DNA of 64,000 nucleotides from an uncultured Metabacillus sp. (lineage in GTDB: Bacteria > Bacillota > Bacilli > Bacillales > Bacillaceae): contig NZ_CANNCR010000013.1 of NCBI RefSeq assembly GCF_947503125.1, positions 1 through 64,000 of the forward strand, written 5' to 3'. Position numbers and translations under genes: made by a program. This document shows, piece by piece, positions 35,304 to 46,401 of this stretch (position 1 is its first letter; every line of letters starts with the position of its first letter). The notes under the pieces were generated by a model, which was given only the letters and a program-made list of their open reading frames with translations, did no database searches and was not told the origin of the DNA.

Positions 35304-35414
35304 TATTTTCCCTTCTTTCAATATTATTTAATTGATAAAAAAGATAACTAAGTAATTATAAAATAACATATTAATTAATCATTGTAAATATATAACAAGA
35401 ATTTAAACTATTTG

Positions 35415-35432
35415 ATTAACTTTTAAGTTAAT
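35415..35432. promoter_or_regulatory. Palindromic candidate operator between the ArsR-type gene and abnE
   Basis: ATTAACTT-TT-AAGTTAAT is a perfect 8-2-8 palindrome located 41 bases upstream of the abnE -35 element and 112 bases from the regulator start. It is the best candidate site for the divergent ArsR-type protein. The surrounding 35304-35470 stretch is very AT-rich. Confidence 0.45.
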
Positions 35433-35472
35433 TGAAATAAAAAAACAGTTAATAAATTTAATTAAAAGGTTA

Positions 35473-35502
35473 TTGACAACGTTTCCATATCAAGTGTATA
35501 CT
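35473..35502 (+). promoter_or_regulatory. abnE promoter overlapped by a cre site
   Basis: TTGACA (35473-35478), an 18-base spacer and TATACT (35497-35502) form a strong sigma-A promoter. TTGACAACGTTTCCAT (35473-35488) matches the CcpA cre consensus WTGNNARCGNWWWCAW with one mismatch and covers the -35, so glucose repression through CcpA is expected. Confidence 0.82.
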
Positions 35503-35580
35503 GATGCTGAAGTTAATTATCCGCGATGGATTTTCTTCGATAATAATTTTCAAAATAAACAGAATTAGGGGGAAAAAGCA

Positions 35581-36825
35581 TTGAAAAAGAAGTTTAGTTT
35601 TTCATTAATTCTAGTATTTTTAGTAGCAACTATATTAGCTGGCTGCAGCGGCGAAGACAAGAATACCATTACGTTTTGGACACCCTTAACAGGTGAAGAT
35701 GGTGCTTATATGGATCAACTTGTCAAAGAGTACAATGAAACAGATCCAGAGTTCAAAGTAAAACATGTCATTACAGCTGATATGTATACGAAAATGTCTA
35801 CGGTGTTAAATTCTGGTAAAGGGATTCCGGATTTATCGATTATTCACGCTGACCGTGTTCCTGGTTATGCAAAACAAGGTGTTTTAGAACCAATGACAAG
35901 TATTATGGAAAGTCAACCTGAGCTTAAGCAAGAAAATTATCTGCCACAAGCATGGACCTCGGGTAATATTGACGGAACTCAATATACAATCCCATTGGAT
36001 ATTCATAGTAATGCAATGTATTACAATAAAGATTTACTTAAGAAATACAATGTAGAGCATTTCTTAGATGATAATGTCGTTACGTTTGATGAAATTTTAT
36101 CTCTCCAAGGAAAATTGGATGAAGGTGATTATGTTGTCAATGATGCGCTAATAAGCTGGGTTATCTTTGCACAAATTCAAAACCTTGGCGGTGACATTCA
36201 AAAAGATGGTCAGCCTGCTGTTAATACACCAGTCATGAAACAAGCGATAGAAGCTATTAAACAAATTGATGAAGCTGGATTAATGACTCCTTATGGTGAA
36301 GATGGTTACTTAATGTTCCAATCTGGAAACGTTTTATTCTCTACTGATGGAACTTGGAGTTCTACAGCACACGCAGCAGTTGAAGGTCTAAACTTTGGTG
36401 TAACAAATATTTATGCATTCTCACCGGATAAGTTTACGAACAGAGCGTCCTCACATTTATTCGCTATGTTAGAGAATGAGAACAGAACAGATGAAAAAGA
36501 AAAAGGAATTGCTAGTTTCCTTGAATTCATTCGCAAAAATTCGATTGAGTGGGCAAAAGCTGGACAAATTGTTGCTAGTAAAGAGGTAATCGAAAGTCCG
36601 GATTATGATCAATATATCCAATCCTTCTTTACTTCAAGTGAAAAACAGACTGAATCTTTATACATTTACACATATGAATACTACCCATATGTTGCTGAAG
36701 CTCTAGATACGTATGTTCCAGATATTGTTCGCGGAGAAGTGGATATTGATGAAGGTCTACAAACAATGCAGAAATTTGTAGAAGATAAAATTGCTGAAGG
36801 TGATGGCGGTGAAGCAGCAAAATAG
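35581..36825 (+). CDS. abnE: Arabino-oligosaccharide-binding lipoprotein (AbnE/AraN-like)
   Basis: A 414-residue extracellular solute-binding lipoprotein of a CUT1 sugar importer. Seen: signal peptide with lipobox LAGC (about Cys22), family 1 binding-protein segments ITFWTPLTGEDGAYMDQL, KGIPDLSIIHADRVPGYA, IPLDIHSNAMYYNKDLLKKYNV, and an acidic C-terminus (EGDGGEAAK). The start is TTG 35581 with a GGGGG ribosome binding site. It is followed by two permeases; no ATPase gene is present, so a shared MsmX-like ATPase encoded elsewhere is expected, as known for Bacillus AraNPQ. The sugar is inferred from the intracellular arabinofuranosidases downstream. Confidence 0.88.
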   Translation: MKKKFSFSLILVFLVATILAGCSGEDKNTITFWTPLTGEDGAYMDQLVKEYNETDPEFKVKHVITADMYTKMSTVLNSGKGIPDLSIIHADRVPGYAKQGVLEPMTSIMESQPELKQENYLPQAWTSGNIDGTQYTIPLDIHSNAMYYNKDLLKKYNVEHFLDDNVVTFDEILSLQGKLDEGDYVVNDALISWVIFAQIQNLGGDIQKDGQPAVNTPVMKQAIEAIKQIDEAGLMTPYGEDGYLMFQSGNVLFSTDGTWSSTAHAAVEGLNFGVTNIYAFSPDKFTNRASSHLFAMLENENRTDEKEKGIASFLEFIRKNSIEWAKAGQIVASKEVIESPDYDQYIQSFFTSSEKQTESLYIYTYEYYPYVAEALDTYVPDIVRGEVDIDEGLQTMQKFVEDKIAEGDGGEAAK

Positions 36826-36836
36826 TTAGAAAATAG

Positions 36837-36925
36837 GATTGTCTCAAAACCTAAGGGTCTATCCCCTAAATAGAAAGCTTTTTATATGGTGCTAACTTAA
36901 AGGGGACAGGCCCTCTGAGACAGTC
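36837..36925 (+). repeat. Large intercistronic hairpin between abnE and abnF
   Basis: GATTGTCTCA (36837-36846) pairs with TGAGACAGTC (36916-36925), and the inner GGGTCTATCCCCT pairs with AGGGGACAGGCCC (36901-36913). There is no T-run, so it may stabilise the upstream abnE message and favour binding protein over permease rather than stop transcription. It belongs to the same repeat family as the terminators. Confidence 0.7.
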
Positions 36926-36947
36926 TCTTATAAAGGAGAAATAGGCT

Positions 36948-37826
36948 ATGAATAAAAAAGTGAATTTAACACCTCTTTTCTTTGTAGGTCCCCATGTGAT
37001 TTTATTTGCTGTTTTTATTTTTTTACCTACGATTTATGGAATTTACGCATCCTTCACCCAATGGAATTTAATCGGTGATCCAGTGTGGGTAGGTTTAGAA
37101 AATTATAAGACAATCTTATTTGATAAAAAATCAACCTTTCATTTTCAATTTACGAATGGGTTAAAAAATACGTTAATTTTCGTTGGATTAAGTGTTCCAT
37201 TCTTAATCATCATACCTCTCTTAATTGCTGTTGCCTTAGAGCATAAAAAAGTAAAAATGAAAAGCTTCTTTCAATCCATTATCTATATTCCAGGATTAAT
37301 TTCGATCTCAGCTGGGGCGTTAATTTGGTCGCTAATCTTCAATAAGCAATTGGGGATAACTGGAAATGTGTTTGGTTCTGAAACGGTTTGGGCTGGTAAC
37401 CAACCATACGCTTGGATCATCATTATTGTTTTAACGATTTGGGGCGGCGTTGGAGGAAATATGATCATATACCGTGCCTCTATAAATGGTGTTGCGAAGG
37501 ATTTATATGAATCTGCCGATATTGATGGTGCAGGACCAATTCGGAAATTTTTTAGTATTACCTTACCATCTATTCGCTTTCCATTAATTTATACATTTGT
37601 CATGACGACCGCTGGAACGTTTAATGTTTTCGGTGAGCCATTAATGATGACAAATGGCGGCCCGGAGCAAAGCACACATGTACTGATGATGTATATTCGC
37701 CAATTAGCATTTAGCCACGGAGAATCAATTGCAGGGATGGCTTCCGCAATGGCGGTATTGCTTGGATTAGTCATCTTAGTTATATCAGCAATACAATATT
37801 ATGTGATGAACCGAAATGCTTCATAG
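36948..37826 (+). CDS. abnF: Sugar ABC transporter permease (AbnF/AraP-family, MalF-like)
   Basis: A 292-residue membrane protein with six predicted segments. Seen: the N-terminal GPHVILFAVFIFLPTIYGIYASF, and the EAA loop YESADIDGAGPIRKFFSITLP (about 187-207) that docks on the ATPase. It is the MalF-type half of a CUT1 importer. RBS AAAGGAG precedes ATG 36948. It follows abnE across a hairpin and precedes abnJ by 51 bases. The name follows the Geobacillus AbnEFJ arabino-oligosaccharide transporter. Confidence 0.88.
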   Translation: MNKKVNLTPLFFVGPHVILFAVFIFLPTIYGIYASFTQWNLIGDPVWVGLENYKTILFDKKSTFHFQFTNGLKNTLIFVGLSVPFLIIIPLLIAVALEHKKVKMKSFFQSIIYIPGLISISAGALIWSLIFNKQLGITGNVFGSETVWAGNQPYAWIIIIVLTIWGGVGGNMIIYRASINGVAKDLYESADIDGAGPIRKFFSITLPSIRFPLIYTFVMTTAGTFNVFGEPLMMTNGGPEQSTHVLMMYIRQLAFSHGESIAGMASAMAVLLGLVILVISAIQYYVMNRNAS

Positions 37827-37877
37827 AAGTTATGTTAGCTTGTATTTGAATGGAAACGGATAAGGCAGGTGTAATAA

Positions 37878-38720
37878 ATGAAAAAGATAAGTTGGTCAAA
37901 ATATAGTGCATATTTATTTTTAATTGTTCTTTGTATCATTTGGGCAGTTCCGGTCATTTTCGGGATTACAACATCATTTCGCTCACAAACAGAAGTTGTC
38001 TCAGTTGGTTTTAGGCTATTACCTGTTAACTGGATCGTTGATAACTATGTTGCCATTTTGGAAAATACATCAACAGCACCAATTTTACGCTGGTTAATGA
38101 ACTCTTTATTTATTGCAACGATGCATACAATATTAGTCGTTATTGTCATCTCAATAACTGGATATGGATATTCACGGATGAATTTTAAAGGAAGAGATAC
38201 ATTGTTCTTTACTTTATTAGGGATTTCCTTCTTCCCGGGGGTCGTTAACTTAATTCCTTCCTATAAAATAATTGACGCCTTAGGTTGGGTGAATACTGCT
38301 TGGGCGATGATCATTCCAGGTTTAGCAGGAATGGGCAATATATTCTTAGTTAGACAATTTATGAAGGGTATTCCAAAAGAATTGGACGAGTCAGCCCGTG
38401 TTGACGGAGCAGGTGATTTTAGAATCTACTACTCTGTTATATTGCCGCTGATAAAACCAGTATTAATTGTTTGCGGTCTGTTTTCTTTTACCGGCTCTTG
38501 GAATGATTTCCTCTGGCCAGTCATTGTTTATACCGATGTAGATAAGATGCCGGTTACAGCTGGTTTGCTTTTATTGCAAGATATTTATGGGAACTACCGC
38601 ATGATTGGGCAATTAATGGGGTCAGCGATATTAGCGATTATTCCAACCCTACTGTTGTTTGTTTTCGCACAAAAGTATTTTGTCCAGTCTATTAACTTGA
38701 ATTCAGGTATTAAAGGGTAA
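37878..38720 (+). CDS. abnJ: Sugar ABC transporter permease (AbnJ/AraQ-family, MalG-like)
   Basis: A 280-residue membrane permease with six segments. Seen: the MalG-type N-terminus (IIWAVPVIFGITTSFRSQTE), EAA loop DESARVDGAGDFRIYYSVIL (about 171-190) and GSWNDFLWPVIV (about 206-217). It pairs with the preceding MalF-type permease to form the channel of the oligosaccharide importer. A small membrane protein and the first arabinofuranosidase gene follow in the same direction. Confidence 0.88.
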   Translation: MKKISWSKYSAYLFLIVLCIIWAVPVIFGITTSFRSQTEVVSVGFRLLPVNWIVDNYVAILENTSTAPILRWLMNSLFIATMHTILVVIVISITGYGYSRMNFKGRDTLFFTLLGISFFPGVVNLIPSYKIIDALGWVNTAWAMIIPGLAGMGNIFLVRQFMKGIPKELDESARVDGAGDFRIYYSVILPLIKPVLIVCGLFSFTGSWNDFLWPVIVYTDVDKMPVTAGLLLLQDIYGNYRMIGQLMGSAILAIIPTLLLFVFAQKYFVQSINLNSGIKG

Positions 38721-38787
38721 GAAATGTCTCCTAAATTATTAGGATTTTCATAGAACATGGAACTTGTATGAAAAGTGAGGGATGGTC

Positions 38788-39192
38788 ATGAGCAGAGGAT
38801 TGGAAAGGAAATTGTTAATAGCAGGGTCGATATGGAACATCATCACTGGACTTATAACTATTTTTGGTTACTCTACTTGGTTTAAAAATACAGGGGCAAA
38901 AGAGCTGCAAGGCACTTCTGTTGATACAAAAGTAGTTGGAACTGTATTAATTGATGAGGTTTCAGGTGTGATTTTGACATTTGGCTTATTCATTTTCGTA
39001 GGTGCTATTGTGAATTTCCTCATTGCTAGAAACCTAAAAGATAATGAAATTCAAAAGAAGGCTTTACTTTGGATTGCTTTCTGGGGATTACTTCAATTGT
39101 TTGTCATGGACATTGTTGGATTCGTATTGTTTTTGGTCGCATATGTTATTTACACAGCAAAAAATAAAGCGATTAAGTTATCTCAAGCATAA
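38788..39192 (+). CDS. Small integral membrane protein of unknown function in the abn operon
   Basis: A 134-residue protein that I do not recognise. Seen: about four hydrophobic segments (near 9-27, 47-75, 88-105 and 105-125) with a polar loop containing NTGAKELQGTSVD between the first two. GAGGG (38777-38781) selects ATG 38788 over ATG 38782. It lies 67 bases after abnJ and 98 bases before the abfA-type gene, so it is probably co-transcribed with the oligosaccharide transporter and may assist transport or membrane insertion; this is only context. Confidence 0.6.
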   Translation: MSRGLERKLLIAGSIWNIITGLITIFGYSTWFKNTGAKELQGTSVDTKVVGTVLIDEVSGVILTFGLFIFVGAIVNFLIARNLKDNEIQKKALLWIAFWGLLQLFVMDIVGFVLFLVAYVIYTAKNKAIKLSQA

Positions 39193-39268
39193 TTTGAAAG
39201 TATTTAATAACGTAAATCTATTTATTGATGTAAATCATTATAGATTAAAAATCTACTATTATATGTAG

Positions 39269-40792
<1,524 letters not shown>

Positions 40793-40848
40793 AAAGTGGT
40801 TACTTTTTACTTTTAACTACTTATTAAAAACAAATCTGCCTAACAAGC

Positions 40849-40885
40849 AAAAGCAGTAAATTTCTATTGAAATTTAACTGCTTTT
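40849..40885 (+). terminator. Hairpin after abfA
   Basis: AAAAGCAGTAAATTTC (40849-40864) pairs with GAAATTTAACTGCTTTT (40869-40885) with a single bulge and a four-base loop. No T-run follows the right arm beyond TTTT, so it may be a terminator or a stabilising hairpin. Confidence 0.6.
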
Positions 40886-40991
40886 AGCATGTTAAAAGCA
40901 AACTGAGAAATGAAGCACATTCAGTTTAAATGAACTAATTATAAAACGAACCTTATTGGATTATGAAAAAATGAATTTAGGAGTTGTCATC

Positions 40992-41951
40992 ATGTCTGAT
41001 TTTACCGTGAAAAATCCGCTTATTGAACAACGTGCGGACCCATGGATTTATAAACATACAGATGGTTATTATTATTTTACAGGATCTGTGCCAAAGTATG
41101 ACAGAATCGAACTCCGCCGTTCTGATTCCATTCAAGGATTAGCAGATGCGGAAGGGAAAACGATTTGGGTTAAGCATCAAAAAGGATTAATGAGTGCTAA
41201 TATTTGGGCTCCTGAGATTCATTTTATTGATGGAAAATGGTATGTCTACTTCGCAGCGGCACGAACATCAGAAACAAAAGATGGCTTATTTGATCATCGT
41301 ATGTTTGTGTTAGAAAATGTATCCGAAAATCCGCTTGAAGGGGAATGGATCGAAAAAGGACAAGTAAAAACGAAGTGGGAAACCTTTGCATTAGATGCCA
41401 CATCTTTTGAACATAAAGGAATCAGATATTATGTATGGGCACAAAAGGATCCTGAAATAAAAGGAAATTCTAATATTTATATCTCAGAAATGGAGAATCC
41501 ATGGACACTTAAAGGTGAACAGGTTTGTCTCACCACACCTGAATATAATTGGGAAAAAATCGGATATTTAGTTAATGAAGGTCCGGCAATCCTTAAACGA
41601 AATGGTCGTATATTTATGACATTTTCTGCAAGTGCCACCGATTATAACTATTGTATGGGACTATTAACAGCAGATGAAAACAGTAATTTATTGGATCCGG
41701 CATCGTGGGTAAAAACACCTGAACCTGTTTTTTCTACTTCTGAGGAAAACAGCCAATATGGACCAGGACATAATAGTTTTACCGTTTCTGAGGATGGCAA
41801 GCAGGATATTCTTGTTTATCATGCCAGAAGCTATAAGGAAATTGTCGGTGATCCGTTGTATGATCCAAATCGCCATGCTCGTGTTCAAGTAATTCAGTGG
41901 AACGAAGATGGAACGCCAAACTTTGGAGTGCCAAGACCTGATACAAACTAA
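40992..41951 (+). CDS. Intracellular GH43 arabinofuranosidase/arabinanase
   Basis: A 319-residue five-bladed propeller glycosidase. Seen: catalytic base Asp16 in QRADPW, pKa-modulating Asp135 in ALDATSFE and acid Glu196 in VNEGPAI, with MSANIWAPEIHFIDGKWYVYF and YGPGHNSFTV; no signal peptide, so it acts in the cytosol. The RADPWIY...YYYFTGSVPKYDRIELRR start is typical of exo-acting alpha-1,5-arabinofuranosidases of the family rather than secreted endo-arabinanases. The long frame begins at 40956, but TTAGGAG supports ATG 40992. It stands alone between a hairpin and a strong terminator. Confidence 0.88.
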   Translation: MSDFTVKNPLIEQRADPWIYKHTDGYYYFTGSVPKYDRIELRRSDSIQGLADAEGKTIWVKHQKGLMSANIWAPEIHFIDGKWYVYFAAARTSETKDGLFDHRMFVLENVSENPLEGEWIEKGQVKTKWETFALDATSFEHKGIRYYVWAQKDPEIKGNSNIYISEMENPWTLKGEQVCLTTPEYNWEKIGYLVNEGPAILKRNGRIFMTFSASATDYNYCMGLLTADENSNLLDPASWVKTPEPVFSTSEENSQYGPGHNSFTVSEDGKQDILVYHARSYKEIVGDPLYDPNRHARVQVIQWNEDGTPNFGVPRPDTN

Positions 41952-41964
41952 GTGAAGAAATAAG

Positions 41965-41999
41965 AAAAGGCTGATTATTGCTGATAGTCAGCCTTTTCC
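41965..41999 (+). terminator. Intrinsic terminator after the GH43 gene
   Basis: AAAAGGCTGA (41965-41974) and TCAGCCTTTT (41988-41997) form a perfect 10-base stem ending in a T-run. Confidence 0.9.
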
Positions 42000-42177
42000 T
42001 ACGCTTTTGAACAATAAGGAATAGGAGCAGCAGTCAAAACCTACGTTTGTTGATATTGAAAATGATGGAAATAGACACAGTTGAGTCTTTAAACAACTAC
42101 AAACTAACTTGTAAGGATAAGTTGAAAGTTAACATATAAAAAAGGACAAATTTGCAAAAATAAATCTAAAATTTGTA

Positions 42178-42313
42178 TTGAAAAAAATGAGATAAGTGCT
42201 AAAATGAACTTAAGGTTATACGTATAAGTTGAGTGTTTTTATAAAATTCCACAAAATGAAAGCGGATTTTTTCCAATAAATGTTTCTGTGTCTTGTAACT
42301 TGTACGGATAATG
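42178..42313 (+). promoter_or_regulatory. Promoter, two AraR boxes and a cre-like site upstream of araB
   Basis: TTGAAA (42178-42183), 16 bases and TAAAAT (42200-42205) form the promoter. TTATACGTATAA (42216-42227), a perfect palindrome resembling the AraR box, lies just downstream, and ACTTGTACGGATAATG (42298-42313) is a second AraR-like site about 84 bases on, near eight helical turns. ATGAAAGCGGATTTTT (42256-42271) fits cre with two mismatches. The arrangement implies AraR repression by looping plus possible CcpA control of araBDA. Nothing else was seen between 42000 and 42377. Confidence 0.7.
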
Positions 42314-42377
42314 TGAAGTGAATCAACTAAAAACTAAAAGATTAATTGATTAATAGAAAAAGGTTGGGGGGATTAAA

Positions 42378-44078
42378 ATGGCAAAGTATTCAATTGGTGT
42401 TGATTACGGGACACAATCTGGAAGAGCAGTGCTTGTCGAAATTGGAACTGGAAAAGAGATTGCTACAGCAGTTAAACCGTATACACATGGAGTAATGGAT
42501 GAATTTTTACCAGATGGCGTAACAAAGCTTGAAAATGATTGGGCCTTACAGCACCCAACAGATTATATGGAAGTATTAGAAACAACAATTCCAGATGTAT
42601 TAAAACAGGCAAATGTTTCTCCAGATGAGGTAATCGGCCTTGGTATTGACTTTACAGCTTGTACCGTTTTACCAATTAATCAGCAGGGAACTCCTTTATG
42701 CTTAACTGAGGAATTTAAAGATCATCCACATGGCTATGTTAAGTTGTGGAAACACCATGCAGCACAGGATGAAGCAAATCGCTTAAACGAGATTGCTGAA
42801 GCTAGAGGGGAGAAGTTCCTGCAAAGATATGGCGGGAAAATTTCTTCTGAGTGGCTCGTACCGAAGCTTTGGCAAATTCTGAATGAAGCACCGGAAGTTT
42901 ATGAAGCTACAGACCAATTTGTTGAAGCTACTGACTGGGTTATTTCTCAATTAACTGGTGAATTAAAACGCAATAGTTGTACAGCAGGTTATAAGGCAAT
43001 CTGGCATAAGCAGGAAGGATATCCGACGAAAGAGTTTTTTAAGGCTTTAGATGAACGCTTAGAAAATGTTGTAGAAGAGAAGTTATCAAATGAAATTTTC
43101 CCAATTGGTTCAAAAGCTGGGGAATTAACAGAAAAAGCTGCGAAGTTGCTTGGTCTTAACCCTGGTACTGCAGTGGCAATTGCAAACGTTGATGCCCATG
43201 TTGCGGTCCCTGCTGTAGGAATTACGGAACCTGGAAAACTGCTCATGATCATGGGGACATCTACTTGCCATATATTATTAGGTGACGAGGAAAAGGTTGT
43301 TCCTGGTATGTGCGGGGTTGTTGAAGATGGTGTTATCCCTGGATTAATGGGATATGAAGCAGGTCAATCTTGTGTAGGAGATCACTTTGAATGGTTTACT
43401 GAAAATTGCGTTCCTGCCAGCTACTACGAGGAGGCGGAGGAAAAAGGAGTGAACATTCACCAGCTATTGACCGAAAAGGCTGCTCAGCTTGAGGTTGGTG
43501 AAAGCGGTTTAATCGCTTTAGACTGGTGGAATGGAAACCGCTCAACATTAGTTGATGCAGATTTAACTGGTGTTTTACTAGGAGCAACTTTACTCACAAA
43601 ACCTGAAGAAATCTATCGCGCTCTTATTGAAGCAACTGCGTACGGAACACGTACAATTGTTGAAGCTTTCAGAAACAGCGGCGTTCCGATTAATGAAGTT
43701 TATGCATGCGGCGGGATTGCTGAAAAGAATGCACTAATGATGCAAATTTACTCTGACGTTTTAAATATGGAAATTAAAATCTCAGCCTCTTCACAAACTC
43801 CTGCATTAGGATCAGCCATGTTTGGTGCTGTTGCAGCTGGTAAAGAGCGCGGCGGTTACGATGACATTAAAGATGCTGCAAAAGAAATGGCTAGATTAAA
43901 AGACGAGGTCTATCAGCCAAAACAAAATAATGTAGCAGTATATGATCAATTGTTTGCCGAGTACTCACGTTTATATGATTATTTCGGACGCGGCGAAAAT
44001 AATGTCATGAAGAACTTAAAGAAAATTAAGAAAGCTAGTACTTCTAAAACACAAGAAAAAACAGAAGTTACACAATAA
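42378..44078 (+). CDS. araB: L-ribulokinase
   Basis: A 566-residue FGGY-family kinase that phosphorylates L-ribulose to L-ribulose 5-phosphate. Seen: N-terminal phosphate-binding [12 protein letters not shown] (about 7-18), [49 protein letters not shown], and the second ATP-binding [14 protein letters not shown] with ACGGIAEKN. The C-terminus carries a Lys/Thr-rich tail of about 25 residues (after ENNVMKN) beyond the usual family end. RBS TTGGGGGG precedes ATG 42378. First gene of the araB-araD-araA-abf2 operon. Confidence 0.96.
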   Translation: MAKYSIGVDYGTQSGRAVLVEIGTGKEIATAVKPYTHGVMDEFLPDGVTKLENDWALQHPTDYMEVLETTIPDVLKQANVSPDEVIGLGIDFTACTVLPINQQGTPLCLTEEFKDHPHGYVKLWKHHAAQDEANRLNEIAEARGEKFLQRYGGKISSEWLVPKLWQILNEAPEVYEATDQFVEATDWVISQLTGELKRNSCTAGYKAIWHKQEGYPTKEFFKALDERLENVVEEKLSNEIFPIGSKAGELTEKAAKLLGLNPGTAVAIANVDAHVAVPAVGITEPGKLLMIMGTSTCHILLGDEEKVVPGMCGVVEDGVIPGLMGYEAGQSCVGDHFEWFTENCVPASYYEEAEEKGVNIHQLLTEKAAQLEVGESGLIALDWWNGNRSTLVDADLTGVLLGATLLTKPEEIYRALIEATAYGTRTIVEAFRNSGVPINEVYACGGIAEKNALMMQIYSDVLNMEIKISASSQTPALGSAMFGAVAAGKERGGYDDIKDAAKEMARLKDEVYQPKQNNVAVYDQLFAEYSRLYDYFGRGENNVMKNLKKIKKASTSKTQEKTEVTQ

Positions 44079-44108
44079 TGGAATACAGCAACGATCCTAA
44101 TGATGCGG

Positions 44109-44133
44109 TGGGGCAAAAAGGGTTTCTGCCCCA
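44109..44133 (+). other. Intercistronic hairpin between araB and araD
   Basis: TGGGGCA (44109-44115) and TGCCCCA (44127-44133) form a seven-base GC-rich stem with no T-run, 76 bases of spacer being otherwise free of genes. It may tune message stability or the araB to araD ratio. Confidence 0.5.
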
Positions 44134-44166
44134 TTGCTCGACCTAAAAAAGAGGGGAGAGGAAAAG

Positions 44167-44880
44167 ATGCTTGAAGCATTGAAAGAGCAAGTACTGAAAG
44201 CAAATTTACTTTTACCAAAATATGAAATGGTCACCTTTACTTGGGGGAATGTAAGCGGCATTGATCGTGAAAAAGGTCTTGTTGTTATCAAACCAAGCGG
44301 AGTTTCTTATGATGAGTTAAAGGCAGAGGATTTGGTTGTTGTTAATCTTGAAGGTGAAATCGTAGAAGGTGATTTACGTCCTTCATCAGATACTGCGACT
44401 CATTTAGCTTTATACAAAGCATTTCCAAAAATAGGTGGTGTCGTTCACACTCACTCACCGTGGGCAACAAGCTGGGCCCAAGCTGGCCGTACAATTCCTG
44501 CATTAGGCACAACACATGCTGATTATTACTATGGGGAAATCCCTTGTACTAGACCATTAACAGAGGAAGAAATTACTCGTGCATATGAGTTGGAAACAGG
44601 GCATGTTATCATCGAAACGTTTGAAAAAGCAGGTCTTGATCCAGTAGCTATGCCAGGAGTACTAGTATCAGGTCATGCACCATTTTGCTGGGGAAAAGAT
44701 GCGATGCAAGCCGTACACAATGCAGTGGTGTTAGAAGAAGTGGCAAAAATGGCTTTACACACATTCCAATTAAACCCGGATGTCAAGCCGATCGATCAAT
44801 ATCTATTGGACAAGCATTATCTTCGTAAGCATGGAGCTAATGCTTATTATGGCCAAACAACTCCAAAGGTAAATCTTTAA
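44167..44880 (+). CDS. araD: L-ribulose-5-phosphate 4-epimerase
   Basis: A 237-residue class II aldolase-fold zinc enzyme that converts L-ribulose 5-phosphate to D-xylulose 5-phosphate. Seen: [11 protein letters not shown] (about 23-33), [25 protein letters not shown], the zinc histidines in [14 protein letters not shown] (about 94-107) and a later [12 protein letters not shown] (zinc His near 169). The open frame begins at 44134, but GAGGGGAGAGG selects ATG 44167. It sits 23 bases before araA. Confidence 0.96.
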   Translation: MLEALKEQVLKANLLLPKYEMVTFTWGNVSGIDREKGLVVIKPSGVSYDELKAEDLVVVNLEGEIVEGDLRPSSDTATHLALYKAFPKIGGVVHTHSPWATSWAQAGRTIPALGTTHADYYYGEIPCTRPLTEEEITRAYELETGHVIIETFEKAGLDPVAMPGVLVSGHAPFCWGKDAMQAVHNAVVLEEVAKMALHTFQLNPDVKPIDQYLLDKHYLRKHGANAYYGQTTPKVNL

Positions 44881-44902
44881 TTAATCACAAGGGGGAACCG
44901 AT

Positions 44903-46387
44903 ATGTTAACAGTAAAACCTTATGAATTCTGGTTTGTTACAGGAAGTCAAGACTTATATGGGGAAGAAACAATAAAAGAGGTTGAAGCAAATTCAAGAGT
45001 GATTACAGAAGCTCTTGATCGTGATCCTGCAGTTACGTACAAATTGGTGTTTAAATCAGTATTAAAAGAAGCGGATTCCATTCGCAGATTATGCTTAGAA
45101 GCAAATGCTGATGAAAACTGTGCAGGTATCATTACATGGATGCACACATTCTCTCCGGCTAAAATGTGGATCGCTGGCCTTTCTGCATTGCAAAAGCCAA
45201 TGCTGCATTTACACACACAATTTAATCGTGATATTCCTTGGGACAGCATTGACATGGATTTTATGAATACCAATCAATCTGCACACGGTGACCGCGAATT
45301 TGGTTTCATGGCAACAAGATTAAATATTAAACGTAAAGTGGTTGTTGGACATTGGGAAAATAGCGAGGTTAGAAGCAAAATTGGCAGCTGGATGCGTACA
45401 GCAGTTGCATTCTCTGAAAGCCAGCATTTAAAAGTTGCTCGCTTTGGTGATAACATGAGACGTGTTGCTGTTACAGAAGGCGACAAAGTAGAAGCGCAAA
45501 TTAAGTTGGGCTGGACTGTAAATGGATACGGTATCGGCGATTTAGTGCAGAGAATGAATGATGTATCTGAACAAGAAGTAGATGCATTAATGAAGGAATA
45601 TGAAGCAGAGTATGATATTGTTCCTGAAGGTCTTGAAGATGGTCCTGTTCGTGAGTCAATTCGTTATCAAGCAAGAATTGAGCTGGGAATGAAGGCATTT
45701 TTAGAGGAAGGCAATTATACGGCATTTACAACTACCTTTGAGGACCTTCACGGGATGAAGCAATTACCAGGTCTTGCTGTTCAACGATTAATGGCACAAG
45801 GTTATGGCTTTGCTGGTGAAGGTGACTGGAAAACAGCTGCACTTGTTCGCATCTCTAAAATCATTGCTGATAATGAAGACACTTCATTTATGGAGGATTA
45901 TACGTATCACTTTGAGCCAGGCAATGAGCTTGTGCTTGGATCACATATGCTTGAGGTTTGTCCAACTATTACAGCAACAAAACCGAAAATTGCTGTCTAT
46001 CCATTAGGTATTGGCGGAAAAGAAGATCCTGCCCGCCTTATCTTTGACGGTAAAAGCGGTGCAGCCCTAAACGCCTCAATCATTGATCTTGGCCATCGTT
46101 TCCGCCTGGTTGTAAACGAAGTTGATGCGAAACAGCCTGAAATTGAATTGCCAAATTTACCTGTCGCAAGAGTACTATGGACTCCACAGCCTTCTTTAAG
46201 TGAAGGAGCTGAAAACTGGATTATCGCTGGCGGAGCACACCATACTGTATACTCATATAAAGTAACGACAGAACAGCTAAGAGACTGGGCAGACTTAGTA
46301 GGAATTGAGTGTGTATTAATTAATAATGATACAAACAAACATGCTTTCATTAATGAATTACGTTGGAACGACGTTATCTATAAATAA
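44903..46387 (+). CDS. araA: L-arabinose isomerase
   Basis: A 494-residue metal-dependent isomerase that interconverts L-arabinose and L-ribulose. Seen: YEFWFVTGSQDLYGEE at the N-terminus, TWMHTFSPAKMWI (about 81-93), NQSAHGDREFGFM (about 125-137), EGDWKTAALVRI with a metal-site Glu (about 305-317), the EDYTYHFEP segment with a second metal Glu (near 332) and HMLEVCP with the metal His (near 349), and GGAHHTVYS (about 445). RBS AAGGGGG precedes ATG 44903. Middle gene of the arabinose catabolic operon. Confidence 0.97.
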   Translation: MLTVKPYEFWFVTGSQDLYGEETIKEVEANSRVITEALDRDPAVTYKLVFKSVLKEADSIRRLCLEANADENCAGIITWMHTFSPAKMWIAGLSALQKPMLHLHTQFNRDIPWDSIDMDFMNTNQSAHGDREFGFMATRLNIKRKVVVGHWENSEVRSKIGSWMRTAVAFSESQHLKVARFGDNMRRVAVTEGDKVEAQIKLGWTVNGYGIGDLVQRMNDVSEQEVDALMKEYEAEYDIVPEGLEDGPVRESIRYQARIELGMKAFLEEGNYTAFTTTFEDLHGMKQLPGLAVQRLMAQGYGFAGEGDWKTAALVRISKIIADNEDTSFMEDYTYHFEPGNELVLGSHMLEVCPTITATKPKIAVYPLGIGGKEDPARLIFDGKSGAALNASIIDLGHRFRLVVNEVDAKQPEIELPNLPVARVLWTPQPSLSEGAENWIIAGGAHHTVYSYKVTTEQLRDWADLVGIECVLINNDTNKHAFINELRWNDVIYK

Positions 46388-46401
46388 TTTATGCTAAAAA
46401 C

